This document shows positions 15,874-24,061 of a DNA stretch of 48,717 bases, piece by piece. The first letter of the stretch is position 1; the number at the start of each line of letters is the position of its first letter. The DNA is from Lachnospiraceae bacterium (GTDB taxonomy: Bacteria > Bacillota > Clostridia > Lachnospirales > Lachnospiraceae). The DNA lies in the NCBI GenBank assembly GCA_024695575.1, contig JAILHY010000143.1, positions 1 to 48,717 of the forward strand, in the 5' to 3' direction. The translations under genes were made by a program, and so were the position numbers. The notes below the pieces were generated by a model that did no database searches, was not told the DNA's origin, and was given only the letters and a program-made list of their open reading frames with translations.

Positions 15874-17001
15874 CTAAATCGTCATAAGATTAATTGTCAG
15901 TTCTGCTGCCCTGACTAAAGCATCCACTGTGGTGAATTCAGCCGTTGTGTGGACTTTCTCCATGCCTGATGCAAGTACTATGGTCTCTATTCCTATCTCG
16001 TTATAGTAATTTCCGTCGCTCCCGCCAAAGGTTTCGATAAATTCGGTCTTAAGTCCCGTTTCCTCTGCGGCTTTAAGGAATTTCTCAACAGTATCACTTG
16101 TTTGTGCCACCCTGTAAGCTTTCACATGCTCGGAAAAAGAAACCGAAACCTTTCCCCCTGCGTTCTTTGCCGCTTTATCAAAGCGTTCAAAGATCTCATC
16201 CTTTACTGAAAGCGCATGAGAATGATCCATGCTCCTTACTTCACCTGTGATCTCAATGGTTTCAGGCACCACGTTTTTGCCCGTGCCGCCCCGGATTGTT
16301 CCGAAGTTTACGGTGGTATCCTTGTCGATATGCCCGGTCTTAATGTCCTTTAATGCTTCAACTGCAATATTTAAGGCATTTATCCCCTTTTCAGGTTCAA
16401 ATCCGGCGTGGGCTGCTCTTCCATTTACTTTAATGCTAAAAGAAATAATGGAAGGTGCGGCTAAAGCTGCCCTCCCGATAGGGCCCGTAAGATCAAGCAC
16501 ATAGGCTGACTTAGATCTGATGCTCGTAAAATCAAATTTCTTGGCTCCTTCGCAAAACACTTCCTCTGCGGGACTTATTAATACTTCAATATCAGGATGA
16601 GGAAGGTTCTTTTCCTTTATAACGGAAAGGGCCTCAAAGATCGCCGAAAGCCCCGACACATCGTCGGCTCCGAGCACCGTATCGCCCTTGGATACGATCC
16701 CCCCGTCCTCTTTGACAAGGGCTTCTTTTCCCTTACCCGGTGAAACCGTATCAAGGTGAGCCGCAAAAAGAAGGGGATCTCCCTGCGCCGTACCCGGCAG
16801 TAATGCGTAAATGTTTGGAAAGCCCTCCGGATGTTCCCGTAAATAATCAGGATCCGTACCTTCCGTGGTAACCGTAAGCCCAAGCGCCTGCAGATCGTTC
16901 CTAACCCGCTCCCCAAGAGCCTTTTCGTGAAAGGACTCGGAATCGTAGCCCACATATTCTGAAAATCTCTTTACAAGCCTTTCTTTGTTGACAGCGCTCA
17001 T
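15874..17001 (-). CDS. M20-family peptidase (PepT/tripeptidase-like)
   Basis: LLFAAHLDTVSPGKG...DTVLGADDVSGLSAIFEAL...ISPAEEVFCEGAKKFD; M20 metal-site motifs. Confidence 0.9.
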   Translation of the reverse strand: MSAVNKERLVKRFSEYVGYDSESFHEKALGERVRNDLQALGLTVTTEGTDPDYLREHPEGFPNIYALLPGTAQGDPLLFAAHLDTVSPGKGKEALVKEDGGIVSKGDTVLGADDVSGLSAIFEALSVIKEKNLPHPDIEVLISPAEEVFCEGAKKFDFTSIRSKSAYVLDLTGPIGRAALAAPSIISFSIKVNGRAAHAGFEPEKGINALNIAVEALKDIKTGHIDKDTTVNFGTIRGGTGKNVVPETIEITGEVRSMDHSHALSVKDEIFERFDKAAKNAGGKVSVSFSEHVKAYRVAQTSDTVEKFLKAAEETGLKTEFIETFGGSDGNYYNEIGIETIVLASGMEKVHTTAEFTTVDALVRAAELTINLMTI

Positions 17002-17018
17002 AGCAAACAGTTATCTCC

Positions 17019-17789
17019 TTAAATATAGAATTCAGGCTCTTTTAAGCCTCTCATCTTTTCAAAGAAATCCTTGGCTCTTTCGCTCTTTGGATGATCAAAG
17101 ACTTCCTTTGGCGTGCCGTCTTCGATTATCTTGCCTCCGTCAAGGAATATGACTCTGTTGGATATCTTTCTGACAAAGTCCATCTCGTGTGAAACAAGGA
17201 GCATTGTGTAGCCCTGTTCCGCAACAGCTTTGATGGTGTTTAAAACTTCCGTAACAAGCTCGGGATCAAGTGCTGATGTGGGCTCATCAAGAAGAATGAT
17301 GTCGGGCTTCATGGCAAGAGTCCTTGCTATTGCCACTCTTTGCTGCTGACCGCCCGACATGTGCTTCGGATAATGGTTCTGCCATTCAAGAAGTCCAACG
17401 TTCTCAAGTTTCTTTAAAGCTTCTTTCCTTGCTTCTTCTTTTGGAATCTTTCGAACGGTCACAAGGCCTTCCATTACATTCTCAAGAGCGGTCTTATGTT
17501 CAAAAAGGTAAAACCTCTGAAATACCATTCCCGTGTGAAGCCTTAATTCATTTACTTTCTTACGGTCCTTACCTTTAAAGGGAAGGTTTAGCTCCGTATC
17601 TCCGATCTTAATGGTTCCTTTTTCCGGTTTCTCAAGTAAGTTTATGGAACGAAGCAGAGTCGATTTACCTGTTCCCGAGGGGCCCACGATACCGATGATA
17701 TCGCCCTTGTTAACGGAAATATCTACGCCGTTAAGCACCACATTGCTGTTGAAACTCTTATGAAGATCCTTAATTTCAAGTATGGCCAT
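17019..17789 (-). CDS. Polar amino-acid ABC transporter ATP-binding protein
   Basis: GIVGPSGTGKSTLLRSINLLEKPEKG...HMSGGQQQRVAIARTLAMKPDIILLDEPTSALDPELV. Confidence 0.96.
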   Translation of the reverse strand: MAILEIKDLHKSFNSNVVLNGVDISVNKGDIIGIVGPSGTGKSTLLRSINLLEKPEKGTIKIGDTELNLPFKGKDRKKVNELRLHTGMVFQRFYLFEHKTALENVMEGLVTVRKIPKEEARKEALKKLENVGLLEWQNHYPKHMSGGQQQRVAIARTLAMKPDIILLDEPTSALDPELVTEVLNTIKAVAEQGYTMLLVSHEMDFVRKISNRVIFLDGGKIIEDGTPKEVFDHPKSERAKDFFEKMRGLKEPEFYI

Positions 17790-17793
17790 TTCT

Positions 17794-18528
17794 TCAGGCT
17801 CCTTCTATTGCTTTGGGCTGATCCGGAATCTTGATCTTCCGCTCAACAAACTTAAATATCCGTTCAAAGATTACCGTAAGCACCCAGTATATGATGGCAA
17901 GGGCCACGTAACCCTCCAGGTATCTGTAATCCCTGCCCGCCAGTATCTGGTTCTGATAAGTGATCTCGATGATACCGCAGGTAGAAGCAAGGCTTGTGCC
18001 CTTAATAAGGCCAATCAGGGAATTTCCGATGCCGGGAAGAGCATTTTCCGAAGCTTCCGGGATGATTATCCTTCTTAATATCTGACCGTAGGTCATTCCC
18101 ATGGCGGTGGCTGCTTCGATCTCGCCGTTATCAACGGATTCAAGGGCTGCTCTGATGGTTTCGCTTGTAAACGCCGCCTGATAAAGGCCAAGAGCGATAA
18201 ATGCATATACGATCTTTGGAATGATGTTTACATCAATGTTTGCGCCCCAGGAATTAAATATTCGGAGGATCGCGGGAATCCCGTAATATGCCACATACAA
18301 CTGGATCAGCATCGGGGTCCCGCGCATTATGGAAAGGAAGGCTGTGGCAAGCCTTGATAAAACCTTTATCTTTTTGTATCTTGCAACCGCTATTAGCAAT
18401 CCCACAACGATGGATACAAGGAATGCAAGTCCCGCAAGCTCAAGTGTAATCGGTATTTTCTTTATAAGCTCCGGGAATCTCGACCACACAAGTTTAAAAC
18501 TGAAAAAATCCGATAATTTAGTAGCCAT
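17794..18528 (-). CDS. Polar amino-acid ABC transporter permease (His/Glu/Gln/Cys type)
   Basis: LELAGLAFLVSIVVGLLIAVARYKKIKVLSRLATAFLSIMRGTPMLIQLYVAYYG...; start at ATG 18528. Confidence 0.94.
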   Translation of the reverse strand: MATKLSDFFSFKLVWSRFPELIKKIPITLELAGLAFLVSIVVGLLIAVARYKKIKVLSRLATAFLSIMRGTPMLIQLYVAYYGIPAILRIFNSWGANIDVNIIPKIVYAFIALGLYQAAFTSETIRAALESVDNGEIEAATAMGMTYGQILRRIIIPEASENALPGIGNSLIGLIKGTSLASTCGIIEITYQNQILAGRDYRYLEGYVALAIIYWVLTVIFERIFKFVERKIKIPDQPKAIEGA

Positions 18529-18548
18529 AATCTCTCTCTTTAACAAGC

Positions 18549-19442
18549 TTAGTATTCATCCGGGAATCTGTAGCCCTTTGGAAGGTTAAACCCTATTGCT
18601 ATTTCCTGCGGCATTTCTCCCGGGGAATAAGAAAGTGACGTTTTGTTTCTTTTAAATCCCTTTCTGTTGTAAAACCCAACAGCACCGGGATGGGTATTTA
18701 GAAAAATAAAGAATCCGGGAAGCTGCTTTGAAAGATTTGCAACCACGTTCCAGCCTATGTGGAAGCCCTGATATTCGGGATCCACCGCAACGTTTAAGAT
18801 AAGCGCTTCGCCATGTCCGTCCGTTACGGCTCTTGCAACACCAACTATCTTATCTCCGTCGTAGGCTACTTCCACCTTCTGGGAATTTCTAAACACTTCT
18901 TCCGTCTTTTTTATATCTCTTTCGTGGCCTCCGAAGGCCTTTGACAGGACTTCGTTGATCCTTGCAAGATCGGCGCCTTCAAGGGAATCCCGGTAACGTA
19001 TTCCTCCCACGTTTTCCTTTTTCACCACATTACCGTTATCTATGAAGGACTTTCGCGGATAAAACTCATCCTCAAACCGAAAGCCTTCCGGAAGAAAGAA
19101 TCCATGCTTTTCCCAGTCGTCAAGCTTTGCAGGTGATACTTCGTTCACATAGGTAAAAGAAGTTTTGGATCTGAAAAATCCAAGTTCCTCATAGATCCCA
19201 AGTTCATCCGTATCATCCACCGTTGCAAATATATGCTGCCCGGAAAGCTCATTCTTTAAATGCACTAATAACTCTTTTTTGAGGCTGCCAACAGCATATT
19301 CGGGTTCCACATTAACTTCCGTGATCTTAGACCACTCCTGTCCGTCGGAAATGGCTTTCGCTGTTCCCACATGTCTGCCATTTTCATATGAATCTACCGA
19401 ATATACCGATCCCTCCCGGGATTCTTTAAATTCTACGCTCAT
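18549..19442 (-). CDS. Tandem-domain GNAT acetyltransferase
   Basis: C-terminal half VAYDGDKIVGVARAVTDGHGEALILNVAVDPEYQGFHIGWNVVANL...GFYNRKGFKRN; N-terminal half shows the same plan. Confidence 0.85.
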   Translation of the reverse strand: MSVEFKESREGSVYSVDSYENGRHVGTAKAISDGQEWSKITEVNVEPEYAVGSLKKELLVHLKNELSGQHIFATVDDTDELGIYEELGFFRSKTSFTYVNEVSPAKLDDWEKHGFFLPEGFRFEDEFYPRKSFIDNGNVVKKENVGGIRYRDSLEGADLARINEVLSKAFGGHERDIKKTEEVFRNSQKVEVAYDGDKIVGVARAVTDGHGEALILNVAVDPEYQGFHIGWNVVANLSKQLPGFFIFLNTHPGAVGFYNRKGFKRNKTSLSYSPGEMPQEIAIGFNLPKGYRFPDEY

Positions 19443-19450
19443 AACTCACC

Positions 19451-20686
19451 TTAGTTGTGTAATTTTCCTTTTAAAGGATTGATGGAAGCGTCAACGGAAA
19501 GTACAAAGTTCTTGTCCGCTCTTACTTCCTGTGAAGGATCGTTCCATTTGGTCTTAGATATTACGGACTGGTAATCCTCCACCGTTTCACCTGCGGGATG
19601 CTTTAAGAAAACATTCTCGGGATCTGCGGAAAGTGCCTTTCTTGCGTGATCGGTCTTTAAGAACTCGTCAAGATCGATCTTGCTTACCACTCTGTAGATA
19701 TAGGAACCGAAATCCCCTCTGGTGTCATCCTTAGCATTATTGTGTCTGTTAATGTACTTTGAAAATGCAGGAATGCTGTAAAGTTCCTTAACATATTCCC
19801 AGACATTCTTGTATTCGGAGACTCTCCTTTTCTGAGGTCCCGCTGCAAGATAGAAGTCTGTCTCCCATTTGATCAGTGATACATAGGCCCGTACATCGGA
19901 GTCAGTAATGTAATCACCAAAGAGGAATCTGTTTTCTGCGAGTCGTTTGTCAAGCTTTTCCAATGCTGCATGAAATGCTGCATGGCCGTCGTTATAAGCT
20001 TCGGGAGACTGGGCAAATGCCTGTCTGTAATGTCCGTCGTTGATGTTGGGGAATAACCAGTCATTGAACTCATCTATCTCCTTTCTGTACTTAACGGGAT
20101 AAAGGTCCGGTGCATCCACGGGCTGGAACTCTCTGAACTGAACCTCCAGATAGTTTGTAAGCCTGTGATAATCGTTGTTTACCGCTTTCTTTTCCTTGTA
20201 ATCGGCAAAAGTAGGTGTGGTTGCGCGTCCCGTGTAATTGGGATCCGCGTTGGTGTAAAGATCCGATAAGAAGTTTACGCCTGTTGTTTCGTCTCTGAAG
20301 TTTTCCTGATCAGGAAAGCCCCAGCCGTATTTGTTATGTTCGCCCGTAGGGCTTACCTTACGCTCTTTGATCACGTCCTGAAGACCTAAAAGTTCTCTTA
20401 CGATTACAGGGCGCTGGCTCCAGTTGCATCCGGGGTTCCAGTAGATTATGTATCTGTCCTTGTCTGCCTTAAGGTCTCCTGCTTCTTTTCCAAAAGGAGT
20501 GATAAGGGAATTCTTCTGTCTTACCCAGTAACCCTTTTCGTCGATCTCACCCTGATTGATGGTGGGACGGGGCTTGGTGTGATTTAAGCCTGCGAGATAT
20601 TCCGCTATCTCGTCGGTGTACTTTACTTTATTTTCCTGCTCTTTAAGTTTTGCCTGATGAGCTTCAAGGCTGCATGCGTTTGCCAT
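19451..20686 (-). CDS. Glutathionyl-hydroquinone-reductase-like (Xi-class GST) protein
   Basis: YIIYWNPGCNWSQRPVIVRELLGLQD...TPTFADYKEKKAVNNDYHRLTNYL...RLAENRFLFGDYITDSDVRAYVSLIKWETDF. Confidence 0.85.
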   Translation of the reverse strand: MANACSLEAHQAKLKEQENKVKYTDEIAEYLAGLNHTKPRPTINQGEIDEKGYWVRQKNSLITPFGKEAGDLKADKDRYIIYWNPGCNWSQRPVIVRELLGLQDVIKERKVSPTGEHNKYGWGFPDQENFRDETTGVNFLSDLYTNADPNYTGRATTPTFADYKEKKAVNNDYHRLTNYLEVQFREFQPVDAPDLYPVKYRKEIDEFNDWLFPNINDGHYRQAFAQSPEAYNDGHAAFHAALEKLDKRLAENRFLFGDYITDSDVRAYVSLIKWETDFYLAAGPQKRRVSEYKNVWEYVKELYSIPAFSKYINRHNNAKDDTRGDFGSYIYRVVSKIDLDEFLKTDHARKALSADPENVFLKHPAGETVEDYQSVISKTKWNDPSQEVRADKNFVLSVDASINPLKGKLHN

Positions 20687-20704
20687 TTTTCGTTTCCCCC
20701 TTTA

Positions 20705-21604
20705 TTAGTTCAGATATTCAAAATCAGATTCTGCAGGCACGATGTCGATACCTGTATACCGGTCTGCGAGTTTCTTTAATGTACCGTTCTTGTAGAGTTC
20801 ATAGATACCTTCTGAAAGAAGTTTCTGATATTCTTTTGCATGAGCACCGGTCTTACCAAAAAGGAAGTGAGAAGTTGAGTGCTCGGTGATAAGTAAAGCC
20901 TCCTCATCGGAAATGACTGTCTCGGTGATGTTTGCAAACAGTTCCGGATAAGACTCTCTGTAAGCTGCCCAAACGGGGGTATCGCCAATACCTACGTGGG
21001 TTCCTTCCGCAATGTGCTGTAATTCAGCGGTAATGTCAGCCGAGGTGTACTCAATGTTGATCTGCTTGTCGGGATTTGCTTCGTTCCAGCGCTCTAATGC
21101 GTTAGCTACGTTGTTTCCTGCAGAAGTCTCAACCGGAATACCCGATGCCGCGATCTCTGCAAAAGAAGAAATTGTGGTGCCGTTTTTTGTAAGTATTGCG
21201 TATTTAGCCTTTGTATAAGGATAAGAGAAGTAAAAGCTCTCTGCTCTGTCTGAGTTATAAGAAAAGTTGTTAACACCGAAATCTACGGTTCCCTGCTGGG
21301 CATCAACTATGGTGTTGGAATTAACTCTTAAATCAAGTGTGTAGCCCTCAAGTGCCTTGGTCTTAAAGAGTTCAACGAGAACTGCAATGTCGTAGCCCGA
21401 AAGCCCAACGCCCTCTGCCGTTGTGTAAATGGCATCCTTGGGATCCTCGGGTGAATAGATGAAAGGCGAAGGTGCTCCGAAGGTCTCTGCGGTGATGACC
21501 TTCTTTGATGCTGCCTGTACCTGACTTCCGCAGGCGGTGGTTGCTGCCAGTGCCAAAACTGCCAATGCTGCTGCTGTTGTTCTTATAAGTTTATTGATCT
21601 TCAT
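20705..21604 (-). CDS. Extracellular amino-acid-binding lipoprotein (SBP family 3)
   Basis: Signal/lipobox ALAVLALAATTACGS; SBP_bac_3 pattern GLSGYDIAVLVELFKTKALEGYTLDLRVN...VDFGVNNFSYNSDRAESFYFSYPY. Confidence 0.92.
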   Translation of the reverse strand: MKINKLIRTTAAALAVLALAATTACGSQVQAASKKVITAETFGAPSPFIYSPEDPKDAIYTTAEGVGLSGYDIAVLVELFKTKALEGYTLDLRVNSNTIVDAQQGTVDFGVNNFSYNSDRAESFYFSYPYTKAKYAILTKNGTTISSFAEIAASGIPVETSAGNNVANALERWNEANPDKQINIEYTSADITAELQHIAEGTHVGIGDTPVWAAYRESYPELFANITETVISDEEALLITEHSTSHFLFGKTGAHAKEYQKLLSEGIYELYKNGTLKKLADRYTGIDIVPAESDFEYLN

Positions 21605-21639
21605 TTGTTTTTCTCCTTATTGTTCGTAAATTTAGGTAA

Positions 21640-21673
21640 TAAAAAACCCGGGATCATCTGATCGCCCGGGCCC
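21640..21673 (-). terminator. Rho-independent terminator/attenuator in the leader of the amino-acid transport operon
   Basis: Minus strand GGGCCCGGGCGATCAGATGATCCCGGGTTTTTTATTA: CCCGGG/ATCA arms plus U-tract, between leader peptide and SBP. Confidence 0.85.
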
Positions 21674-21694
21674 TATCGTTGTATGTTATATGTT

Positions 21695-21799
21695 TCAGCG
21701 CATGCATGGCATGACATTGAAACATGGCTTCTCATACGTTCTACAGGCCCTGTTTTCTGACATTCGACACATGCACATACACATCATTTGCTTTTTCAT
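21695..21799 (-). CDS. Met/Cys-rich leader peptide (34 aa)
   Basis: Not in ORF track (<60 aa). SD GGAAAGGAAATAAAC-ATG; MKKQMMCMCMCRMSENRACRTYEKPCFNVMPCMR*, 8 Met and 6 Cys; followed by the terminator. Confidence 0.8.
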   Translation of the reverse strand: MKKQMMCMCMCRMSENRACRTYEKPCFNVMPCMR

Positions 21800-21801
21800 G
21801 T

Positions 21802-21855
21802 TTATTTCCTTTCCAAGGTCGCCGATTTGTTTGCGCCTTTCTTTGTTGTAGCCAT
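21802..21855 (-). CDS. Possible 17-aa upstream leader ORF
   Basis: AGGAAAGGTGATAGG-ATG...TAA encoding MATTKKGANKSATLERK; its stop lies 2 nt before the Met/Cys leader ATG. Confidence 0.45.
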   Translation of the reverse strand: MATTKKGANKSATLERK

Positions 21856-21878
21856 CCTATCACCTTTCCTGGGGTTTG

Positions 21879-21930
21879 AAAAATACACAAAAACTATCGC
21901 CTGTGATAAGTTTTGGTTATCACAGGCGAT
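21879..21930 (-). terminator. Rho-independent terminator of the lysR gene
   Basis: Perfect 14-bp stem ATCGCCTGTGATAA-loop-TTATCACAGGCGAT followed on the minus strand by AGTTTTTGTGTATTTTT. Confidence 0.88.
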
Positions 21931-21952
21931 CTTTCATCAAAAATTCCAATAC

Positions 21953-22861
21953 TTACTGTATTTCCTTGTATTGTAAAAGCTTTGAAACGTAGAGCTTTCC
22001 GTATTCGGAAAGAGCCGATCCCTTTCTTGTGATGTAGCCTATCACCAGAGGATCTTCTTCTTTCAGTTTAACGGACACAAGGCCTTTAAGCACCGCATCC
22101 TCACCGGAGAGCATTCCCGAACCTATGGAATAGCCCTTAAGCTCTGATATCAGCTCCATGGTGGTGGCGCGGTCGTCGGACTTGATCATCTTGTCGAAAT
22201 CGTAGTCGGAAAGAGCCTCTTCCGTAAGATAGTAGTTACTGTCCGTATCCTGGTCAAAGGAAATGCAGGGATAATCGGTAAGTTCCGCAAGGGATATCTC
22301 TTTTCTTTTGGCAAAAGGATGGTCCTTCCAGAAATATACGTAGGTGTCTCGCTTCATTAATGGAGTAAATTCAAGCTGATATTCTTTAAAAAGCTTCTTA
22401 AGTACCTTCTCATTGGCACCGGAAAAAGAAACTATTCCCACCTCGCTCTTAAGGCTCCTTACCTCCTCAAGCACCGCTTCCGTTTTGGTCTCGTGGAGGG
22501 AAAAAGCATATTTATCGGGAGATTTTTCTTTTACCATTTCGGTAAAGGCCCGGATTGCGAAGTTATAGTGCTGGCTGGAAACGGAAAACCTGTCCTTATT
22601 CTTATCTTTGGAAAGGAAATGATCTTCGAGGATCTCGTATTGATTCACGGCCTTCTTGGCATAGGTGACAAACTCCCGTCCCTCGTCCGTAAGGGCTATG
22701 CCCTTGTTGGTCCTGTCAAAAAGAAGGATGCCAAGCTCTTCCTCAAGCTCGTGAATGCTTGAAGAAAGTGCGGGCTGTGAAATGAATAATTTGGACGCCG
22801 CTTCACGTATGGAGGAAGCTCCGGCTACGCAAAGCACGTATTTGATCTGTGTAATGTTCAT
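21953..22861 (-). CDS. LysR-family transcriptional regulator (candidate sulfur/Cys regulator)
   Basis: MNITQIKYVLCVAGASSIREAASKLFISQPALSSSIHELEEELGILLFDRTNKGIALTDEG. Confidence 0.94.
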   Translation of the reverse strand: MNITQIKYVLCVAGASSIREAASKLFISQPALSSSIHELEEELGILLFDRTNKGIALTDEGREFVTYAKKAVNQYEILEDHFLSKDKNKDRFSVSSQHYNFAIRAFTEMVKEKSPDKYAFSLHETKTEAVLEEVRSLKSEVGIVSFSGANEKVLKKLFKEYQLEFTPLMKRDTYVYFWKDHPFAKRKEISLAELTDYPCISFDQDTDSNYYLTEEALSDYDFDKMIKSDDRATTMELISELKGYSIGSGMLSGEDAVLKGLVSVKLKEEDPLVIGYITRKGSALSEYGKLYVSKLLQYKEIQ

Positions 22862-22928
22862 TGCTATAAATCATCCATTTGCGTGTCAAAATACAACTAA
22901 TTGTGTCAAGACACGTGATTTTAATACT

Positions 22929-24032
22929 TTATGATGATTTGATGCCAAACTGCGCCATCTGCTCTTTGCTGAGCACGTGACGGGAATCCATGGTCTTAAC
23001 CACATCATCTATTTCGATATCCGAGTACTCGGGACTTGCAAGATCCATGATACGGTTGGTGGAAAATTCGAGTACCATGGGCTTAAGGATATCGTTGTAA
23101 TTAACGGAAAGCACAAGAGCCTGACTTCCGTTTGACAAAAGCACGCTTGTACCCTGGGGAAGAAGATCCACCGAAAGGACAAGGGCTTCCACTGCTTTCT
23201 TATTAAAGATCTCGGGATACTTGTATAAATATCTCAAAGCGGCGATACCGGACATGGGCTCTCTTCCGCCGGTTGTACTGATGGAAGTAAGAGTATCGTA
23301 GGTATCTGCCACATTCAATATCCTAGTACCGGTAAGAACCTTCATGCGGTCAGGTTCGCGTCCCATTATAATGGACATGCGCATATTGAAAGACTGCGAG
23401 CAAATGCGCTTGATATTGGGATTGGAAGGAAACAGGGTATCCACCATATCAAGGCCCGTCTCCTGGGCATTGTTAAGGATCCTGTCAAGTTCATCCGGAT
23501 CCTCACCGTCAAGAAGGATGTCCGGAACGGTGACCTTACCGAAATCGTGTATCATACAGGCCTGAAGGATTTCCTCCTTCTCTGCCTGGGAAACGCTCAT
23601 ATGGAAAAGCATAAGGGTTGCGAGGATGCTGACATTCAGAGTGTGCTTATAAACATAATCCTCTTTGCTTCGGATATCCTGCATGAAATTAAGCTTGCGG
23701 CGCATATGACCGTACTTAACCAGAATATCGTTACAGATATTGCTTAATTTGTGAACACGGTGAGTGGCGATGATGTCCTTGAATTCGCCCATGATCTCGT
23801 AGACTTTGACTGTTTTGAAACGTTCGAACTCGATATCATCCTCGGACATTGGCGGAACCGGTTCCGTTGCATCAAGCACGAAGATTCCGATAAGTCCGAA
23901 ATTACTGATACTCGCGATGGCCTGCGAAGTAAGACTTGAGCCTGCTTCATACAGGAGTACACCCTTTTTGTTGTAGATCGGTCGGGCAATTCTCAGCCCG
24001 GTCTTCAATTCATCAGTTCTGACAAATCTCAT
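22929..24032 (-). CDS. HD-GYP-related HD-domain protein (GYP motif degraded)
   Basis: YVYKHTLNVSILATLM...ACMIHDFGKVTVPDILL...RILNVADTYDTLTS; no HHExxDGxGYP segment. ATG at 24032 preferred over the listed GTG at 24050. Confidence 0.85.
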   Translation of the reverse strand: MRFVRTDELKTGLRIARPIYNKKGVLLYEAGSSLTSQAIASISNFGLIGIFVLDATEPVPPMSEDDIEFERFKTVKVYEIMGEFKDIIATHRVHKLSNICNDILVKYGHMRRKLNFMQDIRSKEDYVYKHTLNVSILATLMLFHMSVSQAEKEEILQACMIHDFGKVTVPDILLDGEDPDELDRILNNAQETGLDMVDTLFPSNPNIKRICSQSFNMRMSIIMGREPDRMKVLTGTRILNVADTYDTLTSISTTGGREPMSGIAALRYLYKYPEIFNKKAVEALVLSVDLLPQGTSVLLSNGSQALVLSVNYNDILKPMVLEFSTNRIMDLASPEYSDIEIDDVVKTMDSRHVLSKEQMAQFGIKSS

Positions 24033-24061
24033 TCGCGTAACCCCACGCACAATAATCTACA

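Noticed and set aside
21640-21930. Possible T-box or SAM (S-box) riboswitch in the sulfur operon leader
   Set aside because: No T-box motif (TGGNACCGCG-like) or S-box core recognised; the leader is explained by a short peptide plus terminator. A covariance search could still test this.
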